Origin: Polyangiaceae bacterium
GTDB lineage: Bacteria; Myxococcota_A; Polyangia; Polyangiales; Polyangiaceae
Direction: 5' to 3'
Length of the DNA: 64,000 nucleotides
Assembly (NCBI GenBank): GCA_016719945.1
Contig: JADJYE010000032.1
Coordinates: 248,001 to 312,000, forward strand
A program made the translations under genes and the position numbers. A model generated the notes under the pieces. The model saw nothing but the letters and a program-made list of their open reading frames with translations. It was not told the origin of the DNA and did not search any database. Shown here piece after piece: positions 1 through 9,400 of the stretch (positions are counted from its first letter, which is position 1; each line of letters opens with the position of its first letter).

Positions 1-2
1 TC

Positions 3-359
3 GCTCGCGCCGAGGGGCTGAGCGTGGTCCGCGACTTCGGTGGGCACGGCATCGGTCGCTCGATGCACGCGCCGCCGCACGTGCCTCACTACGGCGTGCG
101 CGGCTCGGGGCCGAGGCTCAAGGCGGGGATGGCCCTCACGATCGAGCCGATGATCAACCTCGGAGGCCCCGCGACGAAGGTCCTGCGGGACGGTTGGACG
201 GTCGTCACCGCCGATGGGCTCTGGTCGGCGCAGTTCGAGCACACCCTGCTCGTCACGCGCGGAGGCTGCGAGGTGCTGACGGCCCGGCCGGCCGAGCGGG
301 CGCTGGAGGAGCGCGCGGGCAGCGACGCTGGGGTCGACCAGCTCGTGGCCCTGCGCTGA
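3..359 (+). CDS. map: Methionine aminopeptidase, C-terminal part (5' end outside window)
   Basis: Removes the initiator methionine from nascent cytosolic proteins. The visible part holds the C-terminal half of the pita-bread fold: GHGIGR with a metal-binding His, TIEPM with a metal-binding Glu, and QFEHT with the last metal-binding Glu, followed by the usual strand TLLVT. A poorly conserved tail of about 30 residues follows. The gene runs in from before base 1, so the start and the remaining metal ligands cannot be seen. The family assignment is firm; whether this is the only copy in the genome is unknown. Confidence 0.93.
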   Translation, partial: ARAEGLSVVRDFGGHGIGRSMHAPPHVPHYGVRGSGPRLKAGMALTIEPMINLGGPATKVLRDGWTVVTADGLWSAQFEHTLLVTRGGCEVLTARPAERALEERAGSDAGVDQLVALR

Positions 360-386
360 AGGCGCCTGCTACCCTCACGCGCAGTC

Positions 387-752
387 GTGATGCGCCCTCG
401 CCCCCTCGCAGGCGTCGCCCTCGCCGTGCTCGGCGTGGTGATGATCTTCTCGCCGCTGGTCGTCGCCGACCTCCTGGGACGCCCCGCGAGCACCCCGTCA
501 GAGGCCATCAACCTCCGGGCAACGTGGGGAGGCACCGGGCTCGGCCTGGGCGCGTTCGCGGCCTGGCTGCCCGCTGCCCGCCCCTGGCGGCGCTTCGCGC
601 TGGGCCTCATCGGCTGGACCATGGCCTCGATCGCGCTCGCCCGCGCGCTTGGCTTCGTGCTCGACGGCAACCCCAACGCCCTGCAATGGGTCTGGCTGGT
701 GGCCGAGATCGTGATCGCGGCAGGCTGCGTGCTGGCCCTGCGCCGCGGCTAG
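387..752 (+). CDS. Small membrane protein, DUF4345-like
   Basis: A 121-residue protein with about four hydrophobic segments (near residues 8-28, 45-62, 70-88 and 100-118). Layout and size resemble DUF4345-type small integral membrane proteins, whose function is unknown. A GTG at 387 is directly followed by an ATG at 390; either could be the start. It begins 27 bases after map on the same strand and may be co-transcribed with it. The family label is an inference from hydrophobicity and motifs such as GGTGLGLG. Confidence 0.7.
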   Translation: MMRPRPLAGVALAVLGVVMIFSPLVVADLLGRPASTPSEAINLRATWGGTGLGLGAFAAWLPAARPWRRFALGLIGWTMASIALARALGFVLDGNPNALQWVWLVAEIVIAAGCVLALRRG

Positions 753-758
753 CGCTGG

Positions 759-1892
759 CTACGCGAGCGCGCGCTCCAGATCCGCGAGCAGATCCGCCTC
801 GTCCTCCAGGCCGATCGACAGCCTCAAGAGATCGGGGGGCGCGACGCTGCCCTCACCCTCGGCCGTCGCGCGGTGCTCGATCAGGCTCTCCGTGCCGCCG
901 AGCGACGTCGCTCGGATGAAGACCCGAGCGCGGCTCGCCACCGACAGCGCCCCCTCGGCGCCGCCCTTCACGTGGATGCTGAGCATGCCCCCGAAGCCGC
1001 CGCGCATCTGGCGCGCCGCGACGTCGTGCTGTGGATGCGACGGCAGGCCCGGGTAGCGAACCCGCGTCACCGAAGGCTGCGCCTCTAGCCACCGCGCGAG
1101 CGCGAGCGCCGTCCTCGATTGCCGCTGCACACGCACCGCCAACGTCCTCATCCCGCGCGCGAGCAGCCAGGCCTCGAACGGCCCCAAGATCGCCCCGCCC
1201 CCGCGGCGATGCAGAGCGATCCTCTGCCAGAGCGGCGAGACGTCCTTCGTCACCAGCGCGCCGGCGATGACGTCGGAGTGCCCGTTCAAGTACTTGCTCG
1301 CCGAGTGCATGACGATCTCGGCGCCGAGCTCGAGCGGCCGCGTGATCAGCGGGGTCGCGGCGGTCGAGTCGACGGCGAGCAACGCGCCCGCTGCGCGCGC
1401 GATCTCCGCCGCGGCCGAGATGTCGCTCACCTCCCAGGTTGGGTTGGCGGGCGTCTCGAGCCAGATGAGCCGCGTCTTGCCGCGCCGGACCGCCGCGAAG
1501 AGCGCGTCCGTGTCCCAGCTGTCGACGACGTCGACGTCGAGCCGCCCACCGGTCGCCCACCTCAAGATCCAGCCCTTCAACGCCCAGTACATCGCGCTCG
1601 GCACGACCACGTGCGCGCCGGGCTCGAGGCTCATGAACACCGCCGTGGCGGCGGCCATGCCCGAGGCGAAGACCAGGGCGCGGCTGCCTCCCTCGAGGCG
1701 CGCGAGCGTCGCCTCGGGGTCGAGGTACGCGGGCGAGCCGTCCCGCGCGTAGTCGACGCCGGCGAGCAAGGCGTTGTCCTCGCCGCGCGCGAACGTCGTC
1801 GACATCGCGATGGGCGCGGTGACGTGATCGGTCGCAGCCTGAGTCCTCGTGTGGGCGAGGACCGTGCCTGGGTGGGCGCCCTTGAGCTTCAC
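759..1892 (-). CDS. Cys/Met metabolism PLP-dependent enzyme (cystathionine gamma-synthase/lyase family)
   Basis: A 377-residue PLP enzyme of the trans-sulfuration family, acting in the cytosol on homoserine- or cysteine-derived substrates. The Schiff-base lysine is K200 in SASKYLNGHSDVIAG; SGMAA near residue 77 contributes to phosphate binding; LETPANPT and AVDSTAATP are further family signatures. Length is close to the usual 380-400. Synthase, beta-lyase, gamma-lyase and O-acetylhomoserine activities cannot be separated from sequence by eye, so no symbol is given. It converges on the small membrane protein gene, whose stop lies 6 bases away. Confidence 0.93.
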   Translation of the reverse strand: MKLKGAHPGTVLAHTRTQAATDHVTAPIAMSTTFARGEDNALLAGVDYARDGSPAYLDPEATLARLEGGSRALVFASGMAAATAVFMSLEPGAHVVVPSAMYWALKGWILRWATGGRLDVDVVDSWDTDALFAAVRRGKTRLIWLETPANPTWEVSDISAAAEIARAAGALLAVDSTAATPLITRPLELGAEIVMHSASKYLNGHSDVIAGALVTKDVSPLWQRIALHRRGGGAILGPFEAWLLARGMRTLAVRVQRQSRTALALARWLEAQPSVTRVRYPGLPSHPQHDVAARQMRGGFGGMLSIHVKGGAEGALSVASRARVFIRATSLGGTESLIEHRATAEGEGSVAPPDLLRLSIGLEDEADLLADLERALA

Positions 1893-1940
1893 TCGCGCAT
1901 CATAGGACGAACCCGAGCGCGCGCGCCGGCGCTCGCGGGC

Positions 1941-2291
1941 TCAGACCAGCTTGAGCGAGCGGTTGAACATCCAGTGCTGGACCTCTGGCTGCTTGAGGGC
2001 CCAGATCATGTATGCGCACTGGACCGCACCCCAGACTCCCGCCGCGAAGGGGATGAGCGTGAGGCCGAACGTCACGAAGGCGGCGCCGAACGAGACGACG
2101 GCCACGATGATGTTCAGGATCAGCCCGATCCACGAGATGCCGATCATGAAGCCGCGGATGCTCTCATTGCCCCGCCAGATGCCGAACATCAGCGCCAGGT
2201 TGATGATGACGCTGAACCAGCGCTCACCGATCAGCGCCAGCAAGACCCCGATCCCCATCAGCCCTAGGGCCAGCTTCAGCTTGCTCGGCAT
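1941..2291 (-). CDS. Small integral membrane protein of unknown function
   Basis: A 116-residue protein with three or four hydrophobic stretches separated by short loops, and a charged C-terminus (QHWMFNRSLKLV). The ATG at 2291 (MPSKLKLALG) is chosen because translation further upstream reads low-complexity sequence with no membrane segment. No enzymatic motif is visible. It lies in a minus-strand run with the FHA protein and the 503-residue protein upstream, so it may be co-expressed with them. Function not recognised. Confidence 0.7.
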   Translation of the reverse strand: MPSKLKLALGLMGIGVLLALIGERWFSVIINLALMFGIWRGNESIRGFMIGISWIGLILNIIVAVVSFGAAFVTFGLTLIPFAAGVWGAVQCAYMIWALKQPEVQHWMFNRSLKLV

Positions 2292-2411
2292 GGCGCGTGT
2301 TACGCCCCCGGGTTCGCGATCTCCCCCCTCGCGCAGCGAGGGGGGACCGGGGGGATGAAAGTGCAGCGCCACCTCAGCAAGCAGCGTGGCCTCGACTTCT
2401 TCAACACACCG

Positions 2412-2735
2412 CTACGGATTGTGGAAGGTAAACGCAAGGGTGTGGCCGCCGATCTCGAAGCGGTCCCCCTCGACGATCTGCTTCCGATGAACGCGGTGAC
2501 CGTTGTACCCGACGCCGTTGCGCGACCCGAGGTCGACCATGAAGAATTGCCCGTTCGCGAGCTCGATCGCCGCATGCTGGCGCGACACGTTCGGGTCGGC
2601 GAGCACCAGGTGGCACGCACCCCGCTCGCGCCCGATGATGAATCGGGCGACGTTCACCGCATAGCGCCGCCCCGAATAGTCGAGGAACAGGGGGGGCGGC
2701 GCGGGCACGAACTGGTTGGGAGAGCCTGGCTGCAC
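2412..2735 (-). CDS. FHA-domain protein
   Basis: A 107-residue protein that is almost only a forkhead-associated domain, a phosphothreonine-peptide reader. Diagnostic FHA motifs occur in order: FIIGRERG (the conserved GR turn), NVSRQHA (the Ser/Arg-His phosphopeptide contact) and LGSRNGVGYNG (the conserved NG turn), then a C-terminal strand GHTLAFTFHNP. No transmembrane segment or second domain. It probably serves as an adaptor for Ser/Thr kinase signalling, which is abundant in myxobacteria; no kinase lies next to it. It is separated from the upstream unknown gene by 26 bases, suggesting an operon. Confidence 0.92.
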   Translation of the reverse strand: MQPGSPNQFVPAPPPLFLDYSGRRYAVNVARFIIGRERGACHLVLADPNVSRQHAAIELANGQFFMVDLGSRNGVGYNGHRVHRKQIVEGDRFEIGGHTLAFTFHNP

Positions 2736-2761
2736 GAGTCCGAGAACCTAGCTGAATCCGG

Positions 2762-4273
2762 CTATCTTTGCCGCTTCTTGGTGATGTCGCCGAGCCCGTT
2801 CGGCAGGGTCGGCTCTTCGGAGCTCGGCGCGGAGCTGGGCGGAGGCTCGGGCTTCGAGAGCCACGGGCTCGAGCCCAGCCTCAAGCCCGCCTTGCCGCTC
2901 GCCGGGGGCACGCTCGGTGGGGGCACGCTCGCGCGGCGGGTCGTGGGCGCGTCGGGGGTCTTGTCGTCCACGAGCACCGAGGGCGGCGCGCCCGTTGCGT
3001 CTCGGAGGTGACCCCGCAGCGCGCGGTAGCGATCCATCGCCTCCTCGACCAGGTCGTCGACCGAGCGCCCTTCGTCGTGCGCCATGGCCGCGAAGGTCTC
3101 CCACAGGACGTCCCGGCACTTGATCATGTGTGGGCTCGCGGCGTTGATGGGCGCGGCGACGCCGCCTCGGTGTGAAGCCGGCGGCTCGCCGAGCGGGCTC
3201 GACAGCACCCGCGAGACCGCCTCGCGCCCGCACACCTCACCGCGCAGCACCGCGAGGCAGCGGCCCCCGCGGCAAGCGAGCAGGTGCTCGACGAAGATGA
3301 GCGCCCGCTCACGGGGCGACTCGCCAGCGGCGAACCACGCGAGGTCGAGCAGCGGCGGGTGGCCTTCGGGCGTCCGCAGGTTGATCGCGAGGACCTCACG
3401 GCTCAGGAGGCTGACCGCCGCCTCGAGCGCGACCTCCGCGGGGGGCAAGGCCTCATCGCCCGCGTCGATGCGGAGCGCTCGACGCAAGCACGCGAGGGCG
3501 GGCTCCGAGAGCACGACGGCCAGCTGCGGGTCGGCCCGCAGCTGGTCGACCGAAGCCTGTGCGCCCGCGCGCTCGAGGGCGCGGTAGGCAGGAAGCGTCA
3601 GCGCGTCGTCGTCCAGCTCCCTCCGGGCCGCCCTCAAGCTCCCGAGCTCGCTCGTATCGCCGGCGCGGAACCGGCGCGCCGCGAGGGCGACCCTAGCCCC
3701 ACGATCCTCGATGCCAGGCAGGATATCGCCCCGCAGGACGATGGCCCGGTACAGCGCGAGCGTGACTCGATCGTCGAGCTCCCGGTCGGACTCGCCCAGA
3801 GCTCCCCGCCAGACCAGCGGATCGTACTCTCCCCGCAGCAGGCTCACGAGCAGCGCGAGGCCTGCCGGGTCGATGCGCCCGAGCTTCGCCAGCGCGACGA
3901 GCACCGGCGCCTGCAGCGCGGGTAGGGCCTCGCCCACGATGGGAGCCGGCGCCCCCGAGCGGCTCTCCACGTAGCGGGACACGAGGTGAAGCGGCCACGG
4001 CGACAGCCAGATCCGAGCATCGAGGGGGACGCGCTCCCTCGCGCGCTGCAGCTCCTCGGGCTTCGTGTCGACGCTCTGCCAGCGCGCGATGGCCTCGGCC
4101 GCGACGTCGTCTCCGTGGGCGCGCGCGCGCAGGCGCATCAGCCTGACGACGTCGCACGGCATCCTCGTCATGCGCATGCGGTTCGTGGGCGTCGGATCGA
4201 CGAGCAGACGGCAGGCTCGCGCCTCGATCGACAGCTCGGGGCACGATGCGCAGCAGGGCGGCGGGTGTTCCAC
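2762..4273 (-). CDS. Hypothetical protein, 503 residues, with N-terminal Cys cluster
   Basis: Not recognised. The N-terminus has CCASC and a later Cys (residues 8-21), which could bind metal. The body is Ala/Leu/Arg-rich and looks all-helical, and may be HEAT-like. The last 90 residues are Pro/Ser-rich and probably disordered, ending in GDITKKRQR. A motif AMAHDEGRSVDDLVEEAMDR near residue 395 resembles the short ribbon-helix-helix-like segment that precedes FHA or DNA-binding modules in some myxobacterial proteins; this is inference. It lies immediately upstream of the FHA gene on the same strand. Confidence 0.75.
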   Translation of the reverse strand: MEHPPPCCASCPELSIEARACRLLVDPTPTNRMRMTRMPCDVVRLMRLRARAHGDDVAAEAIARWQSVDTKPEELQRARERVPLDARIWLSPWPLHLVSRYVESRSGAPAPIVGEALPALQAPVLVALAKLGRIDPAGLALLVSLLRGEYDPLVWRGALGESDRELDDRVTLALYRAIVLRGDILPGIEDRGARVALAARRFRAGDTSELGSLRAARRELDDDALTLPAYRALERAGAQASVDQLRADPQLAVVLSEPALACLRRALRIDAGDEALPPAEVALEAAVSLLSREVLAINLRTPEGHPPLLDLAWFAAGESPRERALIFVEHLLACRGGRCLAVLRGEVCGREAVSRVLSSPLGEPPASHRGGVAAPINAASPHMIKCRDVLWETFAAMAHDEGRSVDDLVEEAMDRYRALRGHLRDATGAPPSVLVDDKTPDAPTTRRASVPPPSVPPASGKAGLRLGSSPWLSKPEPPPSSAPSSEEPTLPNGLGDITKKRQR

Positions 4274-4313
4274 GGCAGGCCCAGGATAGCAGGGGCTCCG
4301 CTAGCATCGCGCC

Positions 4314-5057
4314 ATGGCAAAGGTGATCCCCTCCACATGGGAAGGCATACCGCAGACGATCGTCGATCGCTTCGGAGAGCAGGCCGGCCGGCAGCGCATC
4401 ATGGTGCACGACGGCCATTTCGTGCTCGTCGTGCACCTCGTGCCCGGGGCGGACGATCTCGACCGCAAGGCGGCCATCTTCTGGCGGAACCCGAGCGGCA
4501 CCTGGAAGTCCACCGGCGCGGTCAAGGGTGGCTTCTCGGCCCTTCGAGAGATCGTCGGCGCCTACAAGACCCGCGTCACCGAGCTCGAGGCAGAGCTCGA
4601 CCAGTCGAAGCGAGCGGCCGCGTACTTCAAGCTCCTCAACGACATCGCCCCGATCCTGCGATCGGCACGGCACCTCCACAAGACCTTGCAGGAGGCGCGC
4701 GAGGCCATGCCCAAGGAGGCCCCGCTGATCGCTCTGCGCGACACCGCTGGAGAGATCGAGCGCGCCGCCGAGCTCATCCAGTCCGACGCCAAGGCCGGGC
4801 TCGACTTCACGACCGCCAAACGGGCCGAGGAGCAGGCAGAGCTGTCGGAGCACATCGCGCGCTCGAGCCATAAGCTGAACCTCATCGCCGCCCTCACCCT
4901 CCCGATGAGCGCCATTGGGGCCGTCTTCGGGGTCAACCTCCAGCACGGCCTCGAGACCCGCCACTCGCCCTGGGTCTTCTGGGTGTTCGTCGCGCTGTCG
5001 TTCGTCGTCGGGTTCCTCGTGAAGGGGTGGATCTCGAAGGACGAGAAGAGGGCGTAG
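4314..5057 (+). CDS. CorA-like protein with two C-terminal membrane helices and GVN in place of GMN
   Basis: A 247-residue protein with a soluble N-terminal region (about 1-75), a long helical/coiled-coil segment (75-185) and two membrane helices at the C-terminus (about 190-212 and 218-240). A GxN triplet (GVN) follows the first helix, as in CorA/ZntB metal channels, where the canonical triplet is GMN. Length is short for CorA (about 316). The C-terminal KDEKRA fits a cytosolic basic tail. Membrane placement is well supported; cation transport is an inference, and GVN may mean altered or absent conduction. Confidence 0.7.
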   Translation: MAKVIPSTWEGIPQTIVDRFGEQAGRQRIMVHDGHFVLVVHLVPGADDLDRKAAIFWRNPSGTWKSTGAVKGGFSALREIVGAYKTRVTELEAELDQSKRAAAYFKLLNDIAPILRSARHLHKTLQEAREAMPKEAPLIALRDTAGEIERAAELIQSDAKAGLDFTTAKRAEEQAELSEHIARSSHKLNLIAALTLPMSAIGAVFGVNLQHGLETRHSPWVFWVFVALSFVVGFLVKGWISKDEKRA

Positions 5058-5148
5058 TCACCCGGGGCCCCATGGCCTTCGTTCAGAAGGCCAGCGGCAG
5101 GCACGCGGCGCTCGTCAGCTCTCCCCTGCCCGCGCGTCGTTCGCGCGC

Positions 5149-6408
5149 ATGCTTCCCTTCACCTCCACCTTCCTCGAGCAGCTGCTCGGCCAGCCGGCGC
5201 TGCTCGTCGCGTACTCAGCGTCGAGGACGATCGCGGCGATGCGCCCTGGCTGCGCCGTCCTCGAGACCGACACCGGCGACTTCAACGTCGATGAGGCGAT
5301 CCGCGAGGGGCAGGTGTCTGGCCAGCTCGTCGCCCACGTCCCCGCGCAGGTCATCCGCCGATACTGCGAGGTCGAGGACAAGCTGCGCCACATCGTCGAG
5401 AACGCCGTCTACGAGGCGACCTTCGAAGGCTGCCGCGTCGAGGTCGTGATCCTCACCTTCACGGTCACCGACTACAGCGAGACGCGGATGTGGGTCGTCG
5501 CCCCCGACAACGCCCTGTGCGAGTCCTTCGTCCGGCACGTCTGCCGAGCGACGACCGGCGCCGATCACGAGATCCTCGTGTACGAGCACGGGGTCTTCCG
5601 CAAGGACGAGCGGCTGTACGCGGCCGTCCACGACGTGACCCTCGACAGCCTCGTGCTTCGCGGCTCGCTGCGTGACGACCTCGTCGCAGACGTGAAGGGC
5701 TTCTTCGCGTCGCGCGAGATCTACGCCCGCTACAAGGTCCCCTACAAGCGGGGCGTCTTGCTCTATGGCCCACCCGGCAATGGCAAGACCCACTTCCTGA
5801 AGGGCCTCATCGCCGAGCTCGAGGTGCCGTGCATCTACGTGCGCAGCCTCGCGGACCGGCACGACGGGCACGACAGCATGCGCCAGGTCTTCTCTCGCGC
5901 ACGCCGCGTCGCGCCGTGCGTCCTGGTGTTCGAGGATCTCGACTCGCTCATCCGCGAGGACAACCGCTCCTTCTTCCTGAACGAGCTCGATGGCTTCGCA
6001 GAGAACACCGGCGTGGTCGTGCTGGCGACCACCAACTACCCGGAGAAGATCGATCCGGCGATCATCGATCGCCCGAGCCGCTTCGACCGCAAGTACCTCT
6101 TCGATCTTCCTGCGCCCGAAGAGCGACGCCGCTACCTCGCCTGCTGGAGCGACGGGCTCGACCCGGACATGCGGCTCGAAGGCGCGCAGCTCGAGCGGGT
6201 CGTCTCGGCGACCAGCTCCTTCTCGTTCGCGTACCTCAAGGAGCTGACGACCAGCGCCACCGTGGCGTGGATCGCGACGCGCCGTCCCGGCGGGATGGCG
6301 GACGTGCTCGACCACGTCCTGGTGACGCTCAAGGAGCAAGCGCAGAAGGGCAGGAGCCCCGGCAGCTCGAAGAGCGGCCGCCGGGTCGGGCTCATCCCCG
6401 AGGCGTGA
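5149..6408 (+). CDS. Classical AAA ATPase (BCS1/proteasomal-type AAA module)
   Basis: A 419-residue protein with a unique N-terminal domain (about 1-165) and a single classical AAA module. Walker A is GPPGNGKT (about 206-213), Walker B is LVFEDLDSL (about 262-270), sensor 1 is ATTNYPEKID, and the Arg-finger region is RPSRFDRKYLFDLP, followed by a helical lid. This is the arrangement seen in BCS1-like and AAA chaperone proteins. The substrate is unknown. It converges on the giant AAA gene (42-base gap), so it is not co-transcribed with it, although both are nucleotide-driven remodellers. Confidence 0.9.
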   Translation: MLPFTSTFLEQLLGQPALLVAYSASRTIAAMRPGCAVLETDTGDFNVDEAIREGQVSGQLVAHVPAQVIRRYCEVEDKLRHIVENAVYEATFEGCRVEVVILTFTVTDYSETRMWVVAPDNALCESFVRHVCRATTGADHEILVYEHGVFRKDERLYAAVHDVTLDSLVLRGSLRDDLVADVKGFFASREIYARYKVPYKRGVLLYGPPGNGKTHFLKGLIAELEVPCIYVRSLADRHDGHDSMRQVFSRARRVAPCVLVFEDLDSLIREDNRSFFLNELDGFAENTGVVVLATTNYPEKIDPAIIDRPSRFDRKYLFDLPAPEERRRYLACWSDGLDPDMRLEGAQLERVVSATSSFSFAYLKELTTSATVAWIATRRPGGMADVLDHVLVTLKEQAQKGRSPGSSKSGRRVGLIPEA

Positions 6409-6450
6409 AGACCCCAGGGGCCCGCGCCGACGGGGCGCGCGAGAGCGCGC

Positions 6451-9400
6451 TCAGCTCTGCTCGAAGACGAGGGGGGGGCGGCTGGTCACGAAATGGTCGA
6501 CGAGCTGCCGCGCGTACGTCGGCAGGTCGGCGAACCGCGCGCCGAAGCCGGGCACACCGCCGGGGTGCCCGGTCGGGCGCGTCCACTCCACGACGCCGCG
6601 CGCCTCGAGCTCGGCTCCGCCCGGGAGCTGGAGCCGCAAGACGACGCTGTCGCCGATGTTCGGTGGGCGGCGGCGCGTCGCCACGAAGACGCCGCCTTCG
6701 TTCACGACGTCGCCCTTCGGGCTCCAGCGATAGAAGTTCGAATGGCTGGTCAGGTCGATCAGCGTGTCGAAGCGGAGCATTCCCCCGTCATCGACCGGCA
6801 GCGACTGTTGTCGCCCCTGCGCTTGGGGGTTCGCTTGCGCCTGGGGCTGGCCCTGCGCTTGGCTCTGCGCGTGACCTTGCCCGCGCTGCCTCTGCCCCCT
6901 GGCGCTGTTCGCCGCCGCCGCCTGTGCGACGCCGTGGGTGATGCCCGCCTGGAGCGACTGCACGAGCTGCGTCAGCTCACCGAGCCTGTGCTCGACACGA
7001 TTCACGGCCGCCGTCACCTCGGGAGAAACCCCCGCCTGCCGAGCTGCGGCCAGCACCTGCTGAGCGCGCGCGACCATCTCGTTCTCCTCCGGGCTCGCCC
7101 CGGGCCGCTGCACGAGGCCCATCGCGGGCGGCGGCTGGGTCTGCGGACGCTGAGCGGCCGCGGCTTGTTGTGCCGCCATCGCCTGCTGCGCCGCCACCGC
7201 CTGCTGCGCCGCCACCGCCTGCTGGTGCTGCAGGGCCGCGGCGTGCTGCTGTTGGGCCGCGAGCTCGCGCTGGTGGGCGACGATCTGCGCCTGGTGCGAC
7301 GCCATCTGCTGCTGCGCCGCGAGGGCGTCGCGCGCCTGCGCGGCGATCTGCTGCGCCGCCTGCGCGACCTGCTGCTGCTGCGCCGCGGCGGCCTGACGGG
7401 CCTGCTCGAGCGAGTGCGCTTGCTGCGCCTGCGCCCGCGCCATCGCGTCTTGGCTCGCCGCGATCTCCTGGACCTTGGCCGCCGCGTCGGCGATCGCCGC
7501 GCGCAGCGCCTCCCCCTGCTCGCGCCCGAGGGTATGCGCGCTCTGGCTGGCGACGAGCAGGCTCTCGGCGACGGCCTGCACGACGGGCGCGAGCGACGAC
7601 TCGACGCTGCGGAGCTGCTGCGACAAGAGCTCCGCGATCGCCGGGTCGCGCTCGACCTGGATGGACAGGTCCCTGGCGGCGAGCGCCTCGAGCGCCCCGT
7701 GGAGCCGATCGATCTCGGCCGCGATGAGCTTCGCGGGGTCCTGCGAGGAGGCCGCCATGGAGGCGAGGCTCTTCTGGACCGAGTCGAGCTGCTCGCCGAT
7801 ACCGCCGAGGGCGCCCGTGACCCGCGCGACGGGGTCGTCCTCTTTGCCGCCCATCATCTTCACGCGCACGAAGCCCTTCTTGATCTCCTTCCAGCGCTCG
7901 GCCTTCTCGGGCGCCATGCGCCCGCGGAGCTCACCCAGCTTGAGCAGGTTGTGCTCGGCGCCGGTCGTCAGGGTCTGCGACTCCCCTGCGTAGTGATCGT
8001 CGACGATCGACTCGACCTCGTCGGGCGTATGAGCGGCGACGATCTTCTCGGAAATTTTGTTCATGTTCCGGTAGCTGCCCTGGAGCTTGAAGGGCGGCTC
8101 GGTCCGGAAGTTGTCGTCCTGCGACGCCGACGCGATGTACTCGAGGTTCACCTTGAGCAGCACGCTCTGCACCGCGAACAGTCGCTTCAGCACCTCGGTG
8201 ATCTCGTTCACCTCGGCGGCCGAGTACGGGTACTGCAGCTCGGTCATGGGGAGGCTCTCGCCCTTCGCCATGCGGATGAGCTTGTGCGTGTCCTTCGGGT
8301 CGCGCCCCGAGAGCGGCTGCAGCACCCGGTTCGACGTGAGCGCGTTCTCGAGGTAGCTGAGCGCGAACAGGTCGTCCTTGCCTTCGAGGATGTCGCCCAG
8401 GTTGTAGGTGTCGGCCCGGTTCGCGAGCATGTCCGGTATCTTGAACTTTTGACCGCTCTCCGTGTAGGGGTTGCCCGCCATCACGACGCAGAACTTCTTG
8501 CCGCGCATGTCGTAGGTCCGCGTTCGACCCTTCCACACGCCCTCGATGCGGCGCTGCGCGTCGCACAGCGAGATGAACTTCTGGAGCAGCTCCGGGTTCG
8601 TGTGCTGGATGTCGTCGAGGTAGAGCATCACGTTGTTGCCCATCTCGAGCGCCAGGTTGATCTTGTCGACCTCTTGCCGCGCCGTAGCGTTCGGCGCGTC
8701 GTTCGGGTCGATGGAGGTCACCTCGTGGCCGAGCGCCGGGCCGTTCACCTTCATGAAGATGAGGCCGAGGCGGTTCGCGACGTACTCCATCAGGGTGGTC
8801 TTGCCGTAGCCCGGCGGTGAGATCAGCAGCAGCAGGCCCATCTGATCGGTGCGCTTGCTCTCGCCCGCCGAGCCCATCTGCTTGGCGAGGTTCGCCCCGA
8901 CCAGCGGCAGGTACACCTCGTCGATCAGGCGGTTTCGCACGAAGCTCGAGAGGATCCGCGGCGCGAACTCGTCGAGGCGCAGGCGCTTGCGCTCGCGATC
9001 GAGGATCTCCTGCTTCGTCTTGCGGAACTTGCGGAACCGCGGGACGCGCTCCTCGCTGAAGCGCGCCAGACGGCCGAGCCACTCGTCGAGGCGCAGGTGG
9101 AGGTTGCGCTCCTTCACGCTGGAGTGTTGCCCGAGCAAGCCTGGCACCAGCGCGTCGGCCACCGCGCTCGAGGGCTCCCGATCGAGCTTGCGGTCGACGG
9201 CGACGAGCACGGCCGCCTCGAGCATCGCGTGACGGTGCTGCTCGAGGTCTGCCGAGCGGCCGAGCAGCGCGCTGAGCCACGAGCTGACGAGCCCGAGGCG
9301 CTCGGCCGGGTGCTTCTCGAGGCTGCGCAGGTCCTCGTCGAAATCGCGCCGGCCACCGCTGCGCTCGAGCTCCGAGACGAGCGCCTCCTTGAGCGCTGCG

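Noticed and set aside
6493..8820. Plus-strand open frame (775 codons) opposite the giant AAA gene
   Set aside because: Arg/Leu-rich shadow; the minus strand encodes the AAA and PilZ-like domains.
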